This document shows positions 31,575 to 45,131 of a stretch of DNA of 47,090 bases, in pieces. The notes beneath the pieces are model-generated. The model made no database searches and had not been told where the DNA came from. It was given only the letters and a program-made list of their open reading frames with translations. Location of the stretch: NCBI GenBank assembly GCA_964611645.1, contig CAZTAO010000038.1:1-47090 (forward strand), in the 5' to 3' direction. The translations under genes were made by a program, and so were the position numbers. Source of the stretch: CAZTAO01 sp964611645. GTDB lineage: Bacteria; Armatimonadota; UBA5829. Every line of letters begins with the position of its first letter. Position 1 is the first letter of the stretch.

Positions 31575-32737
31575 TCCCCCACCTTTAGTAGTTCATCGAA
31601 ATAGCCGGTATACGCCGAGACTAGAATGAACAGTACCACGACCCCAGCCAGCAACAGCATAAACACCAGAAGTACTATAGCAAGCCGCTGGAGGGTGACT
31701 TTGGTCTCTTTGTCCATATATTCGGACACTTTTTCCAGTGTGTTGTCCAGACTTCCGGTGACTTCACCGGTGTGGAGCATGTCCTGCACCTCTCGGTTAA
31801 GCACGCCGGTGCGGGCCAACGTCTCAGTCATGCTGGCGCCACTTCTGATCCCGGGAAGTGCAAACTTGATCCTTTCCGCGAGGAAAGTGTTGCCGGATGA
31901 GTCGCCCGCGACCTCGATAGTCTCGGCAATCGGCACTCCCGCTCGAAACAGCGCGGCCATCGAACGGCTGAATCGCGACAACGCAATCTTCCGGGCGGTA
32001 GTTCCCAGAATGGGCGGCCAAAGCTTGACTCGGTCCCAGGCTTTCCTATACCACTGGAAGTTGGCAAGCAACTTGAGCAAGACAGGCATCGCGACAATCA
32101 GAGGCAGGTAGTTCTTCACCGAGTTCCACATTACCAACATCGCGGGCATAAGGTTCTTGAGTACGTAGAGTGTCGCCACAGCCACCAGCAGGACCAGACT
32201 GGGATACAGCATCGCTCCCAGTATCTCTCTGCGCACCTCCAGTTCATACTCCAGGTGGTTGGCAATCTGTTCAAACATGTCGTCGAGGAGACCGCCCCGC
32301 TCTCCCGCGCGGACCAGACTGATGGCCAAAGGTGGAAACACCCTTGGGTATTTTGCCAATACACTGGACATTGTCCTGCCGGACTCCACCGAATGCATAC
32401 AGTCTTTCAGAATGATCGCCATCATCCCGCGAGAGCGCCCTGCAAGAGTCGCCAGCGCCTCCCGCAAGCTCATACCCGCCTTGATCATCGTGGCCAGTTG
32501 CCGGAACGTGTACAGGAGCGTGCGGATGTTGATGCCCGTATACAGCGGCGAGATCAGGCGACGCCAGAACCCCACGCCCGTTATCACCTCGACTGGAGGT
32601 TTTGACTTCTGGATGCGGCTGGGAAACATGCCCAGACCTCGTATCTGCCCCGCGGCGTCCCGTTCATCGATGGCCTCAAGGCAGCCACTGACAGTGTTGC
32701 CTTCCCCGTCCCTTGCAGCATAGGTGTAGTATGGCAT
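31571..32737 (-). CDS. type II secretion / type IV pilus inner-membrane protein F (GspF/PilC family)
   Basis: A 388-aa polytopic protein of normal PilC/GspF length. It starts with the short N-terminal module (YYTYAARDGEGNTVSGCLEA), then has two T2SSF repeats (FRQLATMIKAGMSLREALATL; FSRSMAALFRAGVPIAETIEV), each followed by a transmembrane pair. The C-terminal helix is LAIVLLVFMLLLAGVVVLFILV. It should form the inner-membrane platform driven by a PilB/PilT ATPase, which is not in this window. The start is 2 nt after the stop of the second GspF-like gene. Confidence 0.9.
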   Translation of the reverse strand: MPYYTYAARDGEGNTVSGCLEAIDERDAAGQIRGLGMFPSRIQKSKPPVEVITGVGFWRRLISPLYTGINIRTLLYTFRQLATMIKAGMSLREALATLAGRSRGMMAIILKDCMHSVESGRTMSSVLAKYPRVFPPLAISLVRAGERGGLLDDMFEQIANHLEYELEVRREILGAMLYPSLVLLVAVATLYVLKNLMPAMLVMWNSVKNYLPLIVAMPVLLKLLANFQWYRKAWDRVKLWPPILGTTARKIALSRFSRSMAALFRAGVPIAETIEVAGDSSGNTFLAERIKFALPGIRSGASMTETLARTGVLNREVQDMLHTGEVTGSLDNTLEKVSEYMDKETKVTLQRLAIVLLVFMLLLAGVVVLFILVSAYTGYFDELLKVGE

Positions 32738-32739
32738 AT

Positions 32740-34026
32740 CTAGAAAAGCCCCATTTGTTCTAGGATTGGCCCATACGAAGCGACCATCTGTATTATCAGG
32801 TATCCCGAGAGGATGATGAGTGACGTCCAGAATATGGTATTGGAGGTCGCGAGACCTACTCCTCTTTGTGCTTCAGCCATAATTTTATACGATTGCGCCA
32901 GATTTTCCAACATGGCGGGCAGACTGCCCGCAGAATCGCCGGTCGCGATGGCTCCCTGATCCTCGAGCGCAATCATCTGAGACGCCGACGACCAGGTCGG
33001 CAGGTTGCCTCCAGCCCCGATCTTGGCTTTGGCAGCGCGAAGGTCGGCGGCTATGGAACTCACGCGAGGCGTGAGGCTGGCGGCGTCCCAGGATGTCCCC
33101 GCGGGCAGGCCCGCGTTTACCATCCACGATATATACTGATAGAATCGAGCGAGCCCACGGTACCGGTGCAGCTTGCCCCAGACCGGGATGTTGATCAGGA
33201 TGCCATCCAGCGTGTTTCGCACCACGGGAATGCGCTTGATCCAACCCCACGCGATCCAGATTGCGATGAGTACCGCACAATAAGTAAGGCCCTTGGGCAG
33301 CGAAGTCTTGATGGCTCCCATTGCAATCGCCATCAAGTTCTCGGACATTGAACGGTTCGTGGATGCATCCGATATGACCGGCTGGAGCAGTGTCGCTAGG
33401 TTCGTGAATGGCGCGGCGAAAGCAGTAGACAGGAGCTGCGCTTTGAACACGATCCACCCCGTCCTCGCTACTCGATTCTCAGCCCTCTCGCGTTCACAGT
33501 CGGTGGCTATCTCATCCAGGGAGACATCGAGTCGGCCTGAGAGTTCTCCGCACCAGACGGCTGCGATAGTGTGGACCGGAAAGACAAACGGGTACTCCGA
33601 CATCGCTTTGGAGATCGATTCCCCGGCGAGTATGTTCTCTTCTATATGTCTCACGGCCTGTCTGAGCGCGTTATTGGGGACTGTGGCAGCCAGACCCGAG
33701 ATAGACTGGCTCAGCGGCACAGCGGAGCGGACAAGGGTCGCGAGTTGCCTGAAGAACAAAGCGAGCACAGATGGAGGGACAACAGATGCTACGGAGACCG
33801 GAGTGCCGTTTGGCAGGGTCACTCGCGCGATCCCGGGCGCGGTGGAGTCGGGAGCGGTTCTGGGTTGCCTTGCAGGGCGGGGTGGGGCAGTGGAGGTGAT
33901 GGCCCGAACAGAATAGCCCATTCGGTCGAGGCGCTGCCTGACTTCGTCCTCGGTCCGAGCTTCCATCGCTCCACGGAGGACCTTGCCCGACTTGTCCGCC
34001 GCCTCATACCTGAACATCGACATCAT
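32740..34026 (-). CDS. divergent GspF/PilC-like protein
   Basis: A 428-aa relative of the gene that follows it. MFRYEAADKSGKVLRGAM is the GspF N-terminal module. A Pro/Ala-rich linker (about 50-85) comes next, then T2SSF repeat 1 (LFFRQLATLVRSAVPLSQSI) and repeat 2 (RFYQYISWMVNAGLPAGTSW), with helices around 185, 240-260 and 400-420. The insert between repeats is longer than usual and weakly conserved. I chose the ATG at 34026 because it overlaps the folK stop as ATGA; an upstream GTG at 34056 and a later ATG at 34017 are possible. The two paralogues may work as a pair or in different systems. Confidence 0.82.
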   Translation of the reverse strand: MMSMFRYEAADKSGKVLRGAMEARTEDEVRQRLDRMGYSVRAITSTAPPRPARQPRTAPDSTAPGIARVTLPNGTPVSVASVVPPSVLALFFRQLATLVRSAVPLSQSISGLAATVPNNALRQAVRHIEENILAGESISKAMSEYPFVFPVHTIAAVWCGELSGRLDVSLDEIATDCERERAENRVARTGWIVFKAQLLSTAFAAPFTNLATLLQPVISDASTNRSMSENLMAIAMGAIKTSLPKGLTYCAVLIAIWIAWGWIKRIPVVRNTLDGILINIPVWGKLHRYRGLARFYQYISWMVNAGLPAGTSWDAASLTPRVSSIAADLRAAKAKIGAGGNLPTWSSASQMIALEDQGAIATGDSAGSLPAMLENLAQSYKIMAEAQRGVGLATSNTIFWTSLIILSGYLIIQMVASYGPILEQMGLF

Positions 34027-34526
34027 TGATGCCATTTTTGGTCTTCCACAACCCACAGGTCAGTTGATCCCAAGGATGCGGCCGCTTCCGAAGCGCATGC
34101 TCCGTTCGGCAGCTTCAGGTCTGGCGCGATCTCTGCCAGAGGAGTAAGAACAAAAGGCCGCACCATAAGCCCGGCGTGGGGCACTCTCAGATCGGGATCA
34201 TCAATGCGTTTATTATCGTACAAGAGCAGGTCAATGTCAATCAGGCGTGGTCCCCATCTGTAGCTGACTTGCCTGCCCAACTCCTGCTCCACAGCCTTGC
34301 ACTCCCGCAGCAGGTCGTGTGCGGACAGACAGGTCTCAGCTTCCACCACGGCATTTGTGAAGTCCGGCTGGTCGGTAACCCCAAAGGCCTTGCTCCCATA
34401 GAGTGAAGAGGCTCGGATGACCTTCACCGCTTCTCGCTCACTGAGCATCTCGAGCGCGCCGCGAAACGTGGCGCGAGAGTCGCCCATGTTTGAGCCAAGC
34501 CCGAGAAAGGTCGTCACTGCCTGCAA
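34023..34526 (-). CDS. folK: 2-amino-4-hydroxy-6-hydroxymethyldihydropteridine pyrophosphokinase
   Basis: Transfers pyrophosphate from ATP to hydroxymethyl-dihydropterin in folate synthesis. Motifs: FLGLGSNMGDS near the N-terminus, QPDFTNAVVEAET and the signature RWGPRLIDIDLLLY, then RVPHAGLMVRPFVLTPLAEI. With the TTG at 34526 (AGGAAA 8 nt upstream) it has 167 aa, the usual length. The frame is open up to a TTG at 34577, but that codon lies directly against the hairpin at 34580-34610; GTG 34517 is another option. The stop overlaps the next gene by ATGA. Confidence 0.92.
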   Translation of the reverse strand: MQAVTTFLGLGSNMGDSRATFRGALEMLSEREAVKVIRASSLYGSKAFGVTDQPDFTNAVVEAETCLSAHDLLRECKAVEQELGRQVSYRWGPRLIDIDLLLYDNKRIDDPDLRVPHAGLMVRPFVLTPLAEIAPDLKLPNGACASEAAASLGSTDLWVVEDQKWHQ

Positions 34527-34579
34527 TGCTGGGGTTTCCTGCAAGTGTTCTTCAGGCGCTCCCTGATATGGCTGCAATA

Positions 34580-34610
34580 GCCCGCAGTCCGGTCGAGTCG
34601 GACTGCGGGC
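34580..34610 (-). terminator. hairpin after rpoC, possible terminator
   Basis: A perfect 12-bp stem, GCCCGCAGTCCG (34580-34591) with its complement at 34599-34610, and a 7-nt loop, 19 nt after the rpoC stop. Read on the minus strand it is followed by TATTG and not a T-run. Partial termination, reducing expression of folK and downstream genes relative to rpoBC, is likely. Confidence 0.6.
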
Positions 34611-34628
34611 CGTTAGTGTGGAGAGCGC

Positions 34629-39168
<4,540 letters not shown>

Positions 39169-39176
<8 letters not shown>

Positions 39177-42100
39177 TAAAATCCTCCCTGAAACCGAAGA
39201 GCTTCTTTCGCCGTTTGGCGCCCAAAAGCTCAGACTCTCTACCGGAACCGTGCTCCTCTTCAGTGTCCCTGAGGTCTATGGCATGATCCTTGTCGTCCTC
39301 GACAATGACCTTCAGACACAGACTCCTCAGCTCGTTGATGAGTATCTTGAACGACTCCGGCACTCCCGGTTCCATAATACTCTCGCCCTTGACTATGGAC
39401 TCGTAGGTCTTGACGCGTCCCTGGACATCGTCAGACTTGATTGTCAGTATCTCCTGGAGTGTGTAGGCGGCCCCGTATGCTTCCAATGCCCACACTTCCA
39501 TCTCTCCGAACCTCTGTCCACCGAACTGGGCTTTGCCACCCAACGGCTGCTGAGTTACCAGCGAGTAGGGGCCGGTCGACCGAGCGTGGATTTTGTCTTC
39601 CACAAGGTGGGCCAGCTTCATCATGTATATCTGGCCAACGGTTACTTCCTGGCTGAACTTCTGGCCACTCCTGCCGTCGAACAGGATTGACTTGCCCGTC
39701 TTGTGGTCGAAGCCATAGCGTGAGTGAGCGTTCTGCTCAATCCTGGTGATCAGCGCATCGTAGTCGTAGCCGGTTGGCGCAGGCTGCCCGGTAAACGGGA
39801 TGTCTAGCTGCTCGACCACAACGTCTGCTTCCGTGTTGTCTTCCATTGAAGCGGCGATGCGGGCCTCGTTTTCGACCCGCAACCTCTCGCACACGGCTTC
39901 GCGAACCGCATCCGGGTCGTCAACCGCGGGCTGCTCAGAGAGCTTGAAGCTCAGTGTCTCAAGCTCAGCGGCATCCAGCTTTTTGATCGTTTCCAGAATG
40001 TTCGTCTTGCACTCATCATAGAGATCCAGTATCGGCTTGAGCAACGCCGGCAGATCAGCCTTCCCCGTATCCGGGAGACGAGTAAGGACCTTGTTGATCG
40101 TAGCATCGACGCGTCTCTTGGTCGGCATGTCGACCGACAAGTGCAGTTCCTTTACGTAGTTTCGAAGAACGCCGATCTTTATCTTCCTGGCCAGGATTTC
40201 CATGTCGGCCAGAATCTCGAATTCCGTCGCAGCCTGGAAGATCGGGTTCTTGAAGCGGCAGCCCAGATGGTGACCGACGATACCCTGGTGGGTCTCAAGT
40301 ATCTGGCCGATGTTCATACGACTAGGCACACCCAGCGGGTTGAGCACAACGTCAACCGCTGTGCCGTCCGGCAGGAATGGCATATCGGCTTCCGGGAGAA
40401 TCCGGGAAATAACTCCCTTGTTCCCGTGGCGGCCTGCCATCTTGTCGCCTTCCATGATCTTTCGCTTCTGGGCGATGTAGACGCGGACCAATTGGTTCAC
40501 GCCGGCGTTGAGCTCATCGCCCGGCTCGCGCTTCATATCTCCATCGCATTTGGTGCAGACCAGGCTCTCCGGCTTCTTGCTGAAGTCGAAGACGGTTGCG
40601 CATCGCTCGCACTTATACTTGAAGCGCGAGAACACCTTGACGTCAACGATGGTTCCTGACTCGCCGTGCGGAACTCGCAGCGACACGTCGCGGGTCTCTT
40701 CAGCCTTCTTGCCGAAGATGGCTATGATTAGCCTTTCCTCAGCGGTCAGCTCGCTCTGGCCTTTCGGTGCGACCTTGCCGACCAGGATGTCTTCCGCGCG
40801 AACCTCTGCGCCTATCCGTATGACGCCGGTATCGTCCAGGTCTCGAAGAACATCCTCACCAACATTGGGGATGTCCCGGGTTATCTCTTCAGGTCCAAGC
40901 TTGGTGTCCCGGGCCTCGGTCTCATACTTCTCCACGTGAATAGAGGAGAATGTGTCATCTTTCACGAGTCTCTCGGACAGCAGGACCGCGTCCTCATAGT
41001 TGTAGCCGTTCCACGGCATAAAGGCGACGAGAATGTTCTTGCCCAGCGCAAGCTCGCCGGTATCCGTGCACGGACCCTCCGCGAGGACGTCGCCGGCTCT
41101 GACCTTGTCTCCCGCCTCGACATTGGGCCTCTGAGTTATACAGGTGCCCTGGTTGGAGCGCAGGATGTGCATCAGGGTATAGGAGTCGACCATGCCGTCT
41201 TCGCGCTCGACAACGATTCTTCCGGCATCGGAGAACCTTACTGTGCCGGCGTTCTTCGCGATTATCATCGCTCCGGAGTCTCGCGCGGCGCGCTTCTCCA
41301 GACCAGTGCCGACCAACGGGGCCTCCGCTCGCAGCAGAGGCACAGCCTGTCGCTGCATGTTCGATCCCATCAAAGCGCGGTTTGCGTCGTCGTTCTCCAG
41401 GAACGGGATCAGCGCCGCCGCCACAGACATGATCTGCATCGGTGAGACTTCAAGGAAAGTGACTTTCTTGGAGTCTACCTGCGGGTAGGTGTTCTCGTGT
41501 CGAACGACCACTCGGTCCAGCGTGATCTCCATAGTCTCAGGATCGTAAGGCGTGCTCGCCGGAGCCATGTATTCGTGTATCTCTTCATCTGCAGGCATGA
41601 AGTAGATCTCGTCGGTGACCTTGCCCTGCTTTACTACTCTATATGGAGTTCGCAGGAAGCCATACGGGTCGACTTTGGCGTGAACAGCCATGGAGCCGAT
41701 CAGACCGATGTTCGGGCCTTCAGGAGTTTCTATTGGACATATTCGGCTATAGTGCGAGTAGTGGACGTCTCTGACTTCCAACTTCGCGCTCTGCCTGCTC
41801 AGACCACCAGGTCCCAAAGCAGAAAGCCTTCTCTTGTGAGTAAGCTCAGCGAGGGGGTTTGTCTGGTCCATAAACTGCGACAACTGGCTGCTGCCGAAGA
41901 AGCTCTTGATACTGGCTGAAATCGGCTTGACCGAAAGAACAAGCTGCGGGACCACGTTCTCCGGATCCACGCTGGTCATTCTCTCCTTGGCAACCTTCTC
42001 CATCCTCAGGAAGCCCATTCGGAGCTGGTCCTGCAGGAGCTCGCCGACCGAACGCACGCGCTTGTTCTGCAAGTGGTCGATGTCATCGACCGAGCACGGC

Positions 42101-43731
42101 GCAAGCCTGACAATCGTATCGGAGTTCAGATCAGCTGGGCCGGTGGAGAGCAGTCTCCTGCCGTTCGGGACAAGATCAAGGAGTTCGTTGAGGAACTCGA
42201 TCTTCTCTTCCGTGAACACGTCGCCGGTGGTTATGTTTCTCATCGAGTCCAGGGCAACACCGAGACTGTAGAGTTTGCCGCCGATGATCTTCTCTTCTTC
42301 AGTTGCCGCGTCCACCATTGCCTTGAAAGCCGCTTCGATCTCGGGGAGGCGCTTGAACAGGCCGGGGTAGTTGACACTGCTGACCATCGAGCCGTTTTCG
42401 GACAGGCCGATCAGGTATTCGATTGTCTTGAGGATGTCTTCGCGAGTTACGCACCGCACGCGCTCAGGCAGTCGCAGACCAAGTTTCTTGTTGATCTTGT
42501 ATCTTCCGACTCTGGCCAGGTCGTAGCGGCGGGTGTCGAAGAAGTAAGAGTTCATCAACTGTACAGCGCTGTCTCTGGTCGCCGGTTCCCCTGGCCTTAT
42601 GCGCTTGTGGAGGTCGATGAGGGCCTCTTCGGCGGTGTGGGTGTTATCTTCACAAAGCGTCGCGTGCAGGTATGGGCTGATCCTGTAGACTTCCATCTCG
42701 GTCAGACCCAGTTTGACTATGCGCTTTGCAGAGTCGTCCATGATGTTTTCGCCCGCGCGGACAATGACCTTCTTGTCGCCGTCAAGGACGTCTGCGGTCG
42801 GTCGCCTGCCTCGGACCTTCTCCAGGGTGTCGGGGACAACAACCTCTTTTGACCCGAAGAGGTCGAGGATTTCAATGGTAGTTCCGCATACTCTTCCCGG
42901 CGCCTCTACCTCGACTTGCACCACATGGGCGTGCGCAAGTTTCTTGATGTCTTTGTCGTCCAGGGTCTTCCCTGCGGCAAGAAGCGGCTTCTTGCTGGCT
43001 TCCTTTATGACTTCGCCGGTGGCCTTGTCCACCACTTCGACGGCCTCAGGGTTCATCACAGCCTGCTTCAGCACTCGGCCGTATGCCTCTTGCACAGGAA
43101 CAGATTCGCTGTCCGGGCAAGCCTCCGCGAAGAGGTTGAGTGACCGTAGCAGCGTGGTCAACGGGAACTTGCGTGTCTGCGCGACATGCACCATCAAAGG
43201 CATCGGTTTGTGAGGTTCGCTCTCAATGGGGCGATCCGTTTCGGCCTCGATCCACGCGCCGGGGCTCGGGATGATCGTCGCAAAGTAGACGACTCTGCCC
43301 GACGGGTCAAGGGTGTCACGGAAGTACACACCAGGTGAACGCGCAAGCTGGCTGACAACGACGCGCTCTGCGCCGTTGATGACGAATGTTCCCTTGTCAG
43401 TCATCAGAGGCAGGTCGCCGAGGTAAACCTCGGACTCAATTACTTCCTTGCCTGCCTGCGTGAGACGAACTCTCGCCTTTATTGGGGCTTCGTAGGTAGT
43501 CATATCACGATACCGGCACTCTTCGACTGTGTACTTGGGCTCGCCAAGTTCATAGTCCATCATCTCGAGAGACATGTTGCCGGTGAAGTCGTGGATCGGT
43601 GAGAAGCTGTGGAACAACTCCTTCAGACCGTCGCATAGGAACCATTTGTAGGACTCTAGCTGCAGCTCGACCAAATTGGGGATTTGTAGCGCCTCAGGCG
43701 AACGCTTGGTCTTGTGCTGGATTTCCTTCAT
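39169..43731 (-). CDS. rpoB: DNA-directed RNA polymerase subunit beta
   Basis: The beta subunit of RNA polymerase, 1520 aa, longer than the 1342 aa of E. coli. Core motifs: FGSSQLSQFMDQTNPLAELT (rifampicin region), HYSRICPIETPEGPNIGLI, MPWNGYNYEDAVLLSERLV, KMAGRHGNKGVIS and GGKAQFGGQRFGEMEVWALE. Extra sequence includes a stretch near residues 215-360 and a zinc-ribbon-like insert with Cys1041, Cys1044, Cys1059 and Cys1062. A helical insert (LPALLKPILDLYDECKTNI) follows near 1250. AGGAGGG precedes the ATG. Unlike most bacteria, no rplJ or rplL lies upstream; a divergent gene does. Confidence 0.98.
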
Positions 43732-43767
43732 CTAACCCTCCTGAAGCAGTGAGACACACGAACGAAT

Positions 43768-43796
43768 AGTATACCAGAAAGCTTGTTCCCGGTCAA
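43768..43796 (-). promoter_or_regulatory. rpoBC promoter
   Basis: On the minus strand: TTGACC (43796-43791), 17 nt, TATACT (43773-43768). It stands about 30 nt before the expected transcript start of rpoB. A strong promoter directly in front of rpoB confirms that rpoBC is its own transcription unit here. Confidence 0.8.
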
Positions 43797-43871
43797 ACAC
43801 AGAGGACGCTGATCTACCAGCGTACAACACTAAAGACCCGTATCGCGCTACGTTTCCCGATGCTTTTCGAG

Positions 43872-43900
43872 TTGACACGCTTTACGGGCTGCTGTACAAT
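43872..43900 (+). promoter_or_regulatory. promoter of the parvulin-type lipoprotein gene
   Basis: TTGACA (43872-43877), 17 nt, TACAAT (43895-43900). It diverges from the rpoBC promoter about 75 bp away. Confidence 0.75.
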
Positions 43901-43982
43901 TTAACGGGCTGACCGGGTGTCTGGTTCCACCTTTTCTATTATACACCATGTTGCCCCGGAAATCACACTTCAGGAGCGCCGA

Positions 43983-44966
43983 TTGAACAAAAGTAAGCTT
44001 TGGGTACTGATGGGTCTGAGCCTGTTCGTCCTGGTGGCAGTCGCGGGCTGCGCCGGCAAACAGTTTATTCGGGTCAACGGCGAGAAGGTCAGCAGGGAAG
44101 AGTTTGCCTCCAGGCTGGAGAGGTTCAACGTAAAGACCGACACCGGAATGCGAGCCGCGGGCGATGTGGTCGCGGAACGGCTGATAAGCGATATGCTTAT
44201 CTTGCAGTTCGCCAAGATAAAGGGAATCTCCCCGACCCCTGAGCAGGTCAACAAGCGCTACGAAGACTTCGGCAAGCGCTCCGGCGGGAATCTGTCCGAG
44301 CTGATGGCGCGCAGCGGCCTTGCGGAAACCGACTTGCGCCGTCAGCTTGAGGTAGAGCAGGCGAAGGCCAACCTTATCGCCGGTGGGATCGAGGTCCCTG
44401 AGGCGAAGATCAAAGCCGCCTATGACGCCCTCTTGGCGGCGAAGAACAGCCCGCTCAAAAAGCCCGAACAGCGAAGCATTAGTATGTTGGCCAACTCCTC
44501 AAAGGCTACCGTGGACAAGGCTTACTCGATGCTGAAGTCGGGTATGGACTTCAACGCCGCTTCAGGCAAGATGTCCGATGAGCCGAATCTGAAGTCCAAT
44601 CAGGGCCAGTTGGGCCTGGTTGCCACGAGTTCTACGAATGTCCCGCCCATCGTTCGCAAGCTGGCGTTTGCGACGGCCGTGGGCCAGTTCACTACTCCGT
44701 TCAAGTTTGGGGATAGGTGGGCAATTCTCAAAGTTGACCAGAAGCTTCCCGCCAGGGTGATGCCCTACGAGGATGTGAAAGATACCCTCCGCGAGCAGCT
44801 TACGCTCAAGCAGGGAGCAGCCGAACGGGGCAAGCAGCTTGGGCAGGAATGGAAAGAGTTTGTATCAAAGGCGGATATCGGGATCAATGCCGAGCGATAC
44901 AAGCCTCTGATCGATTCCATCAAGGAACAGGCCGGACAGGGCGCAATGACGCCCGCGGCCAAGTAA
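43983..44966 (+). CDS. SurA/PrsA-type peptidyl-prolyl isomerase lipoprotein
   Basis: A 327-aa exported folding factor. The signal peptide ends in a lipobox (LVAVAGC), so the mature protein is lipid-anchored through that Cys. A SurA-like N-terminal chaperone part follows (FIRVNGEKVSREEFASRLER, ERLISDMLILQFAKIKGISP). A PpiC parvulin-like domain sits at about 170-270 (RSISMLANSSKATVDKAYSM, LGLVATSSTNVPPIVRKLAF). It is short and diverged, so catalytic activity is uncertain. I chose the TTG at 43983 because AGGAG is 7 nt upstream; a start at 43917 has no ribosome site. A good promoter precedes it and a terminator follows. Confidence 0.83.
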   Translation: MNKSKLWVLMGLSLFVLVAVAGCAGKQFIRVNGEKVSREEFASRLERFNVKTDTGMRAAGDVVAERLISDMLILQFAKIKGISPTPEQVNKRYEDFGKRSGGNLSELMARSGLAETDLRRQLEVEQAKANLIAGGIEVPEAKIKAAYDALLAAKNSPLKKPEQRSISMLANSSKATVDKAYSMLKSGMDFNAASGKMSDEPNLKSNQGQLGLVATSSTNVPPIVRKLAFATAVGQFTTPFKFGDRWAILKVDQKLPARVMPYEDVKDTLREQLTLKQGAAERGKQLGQEWKEFVSKADIGINAERYKPLIDSIKEQAGQGAMTPAAK

Positions 44967-45006
44967 ACGCCGACCTGCGGGTTGGCCAGGTTTCGCTGAC
45001 TTGAAT

Positions 45007-45041
45007 ACTTCGGCTGCGGTTGTGGCCGAAGTTTCTTGTGT
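45007..45041 (+). terminator. intrinsic terminator of the lipoprotein gene
   Basis: ACTTCGGC (45007-45014) pairs with GCCGAAGT (45025-45032), followed by TTCTTGTGT. It is a plausible terminator 40 nt after the stop codon. Confidence 0.65.
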
Positions 45042-45066
45042 GAGTATGTAACTGACAGACTTTCCC

Positions 45067-45090
45067 GTTGGCCGGATTTCGACGGCCAAC
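45067..45090 (+). promoter_or_regulatory. hairpin in the ppdK leader
   Basis: GTTGGCCG (45067-45074) and CGGCCAAC (45083-45090) form a perfect 8-bp stem 41 nt before the ppdK ATG. It has no T-tract. The role is unknown; mRNA stability or regulation is possible. I see no good promoter between the terminator at 45007 and ppdK. Confidence 0.4.
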
Positions 45091-45131
45091 ACGACCAACG
45101 CAGCAACTCAATCACGTGGAGGAGTATATCA

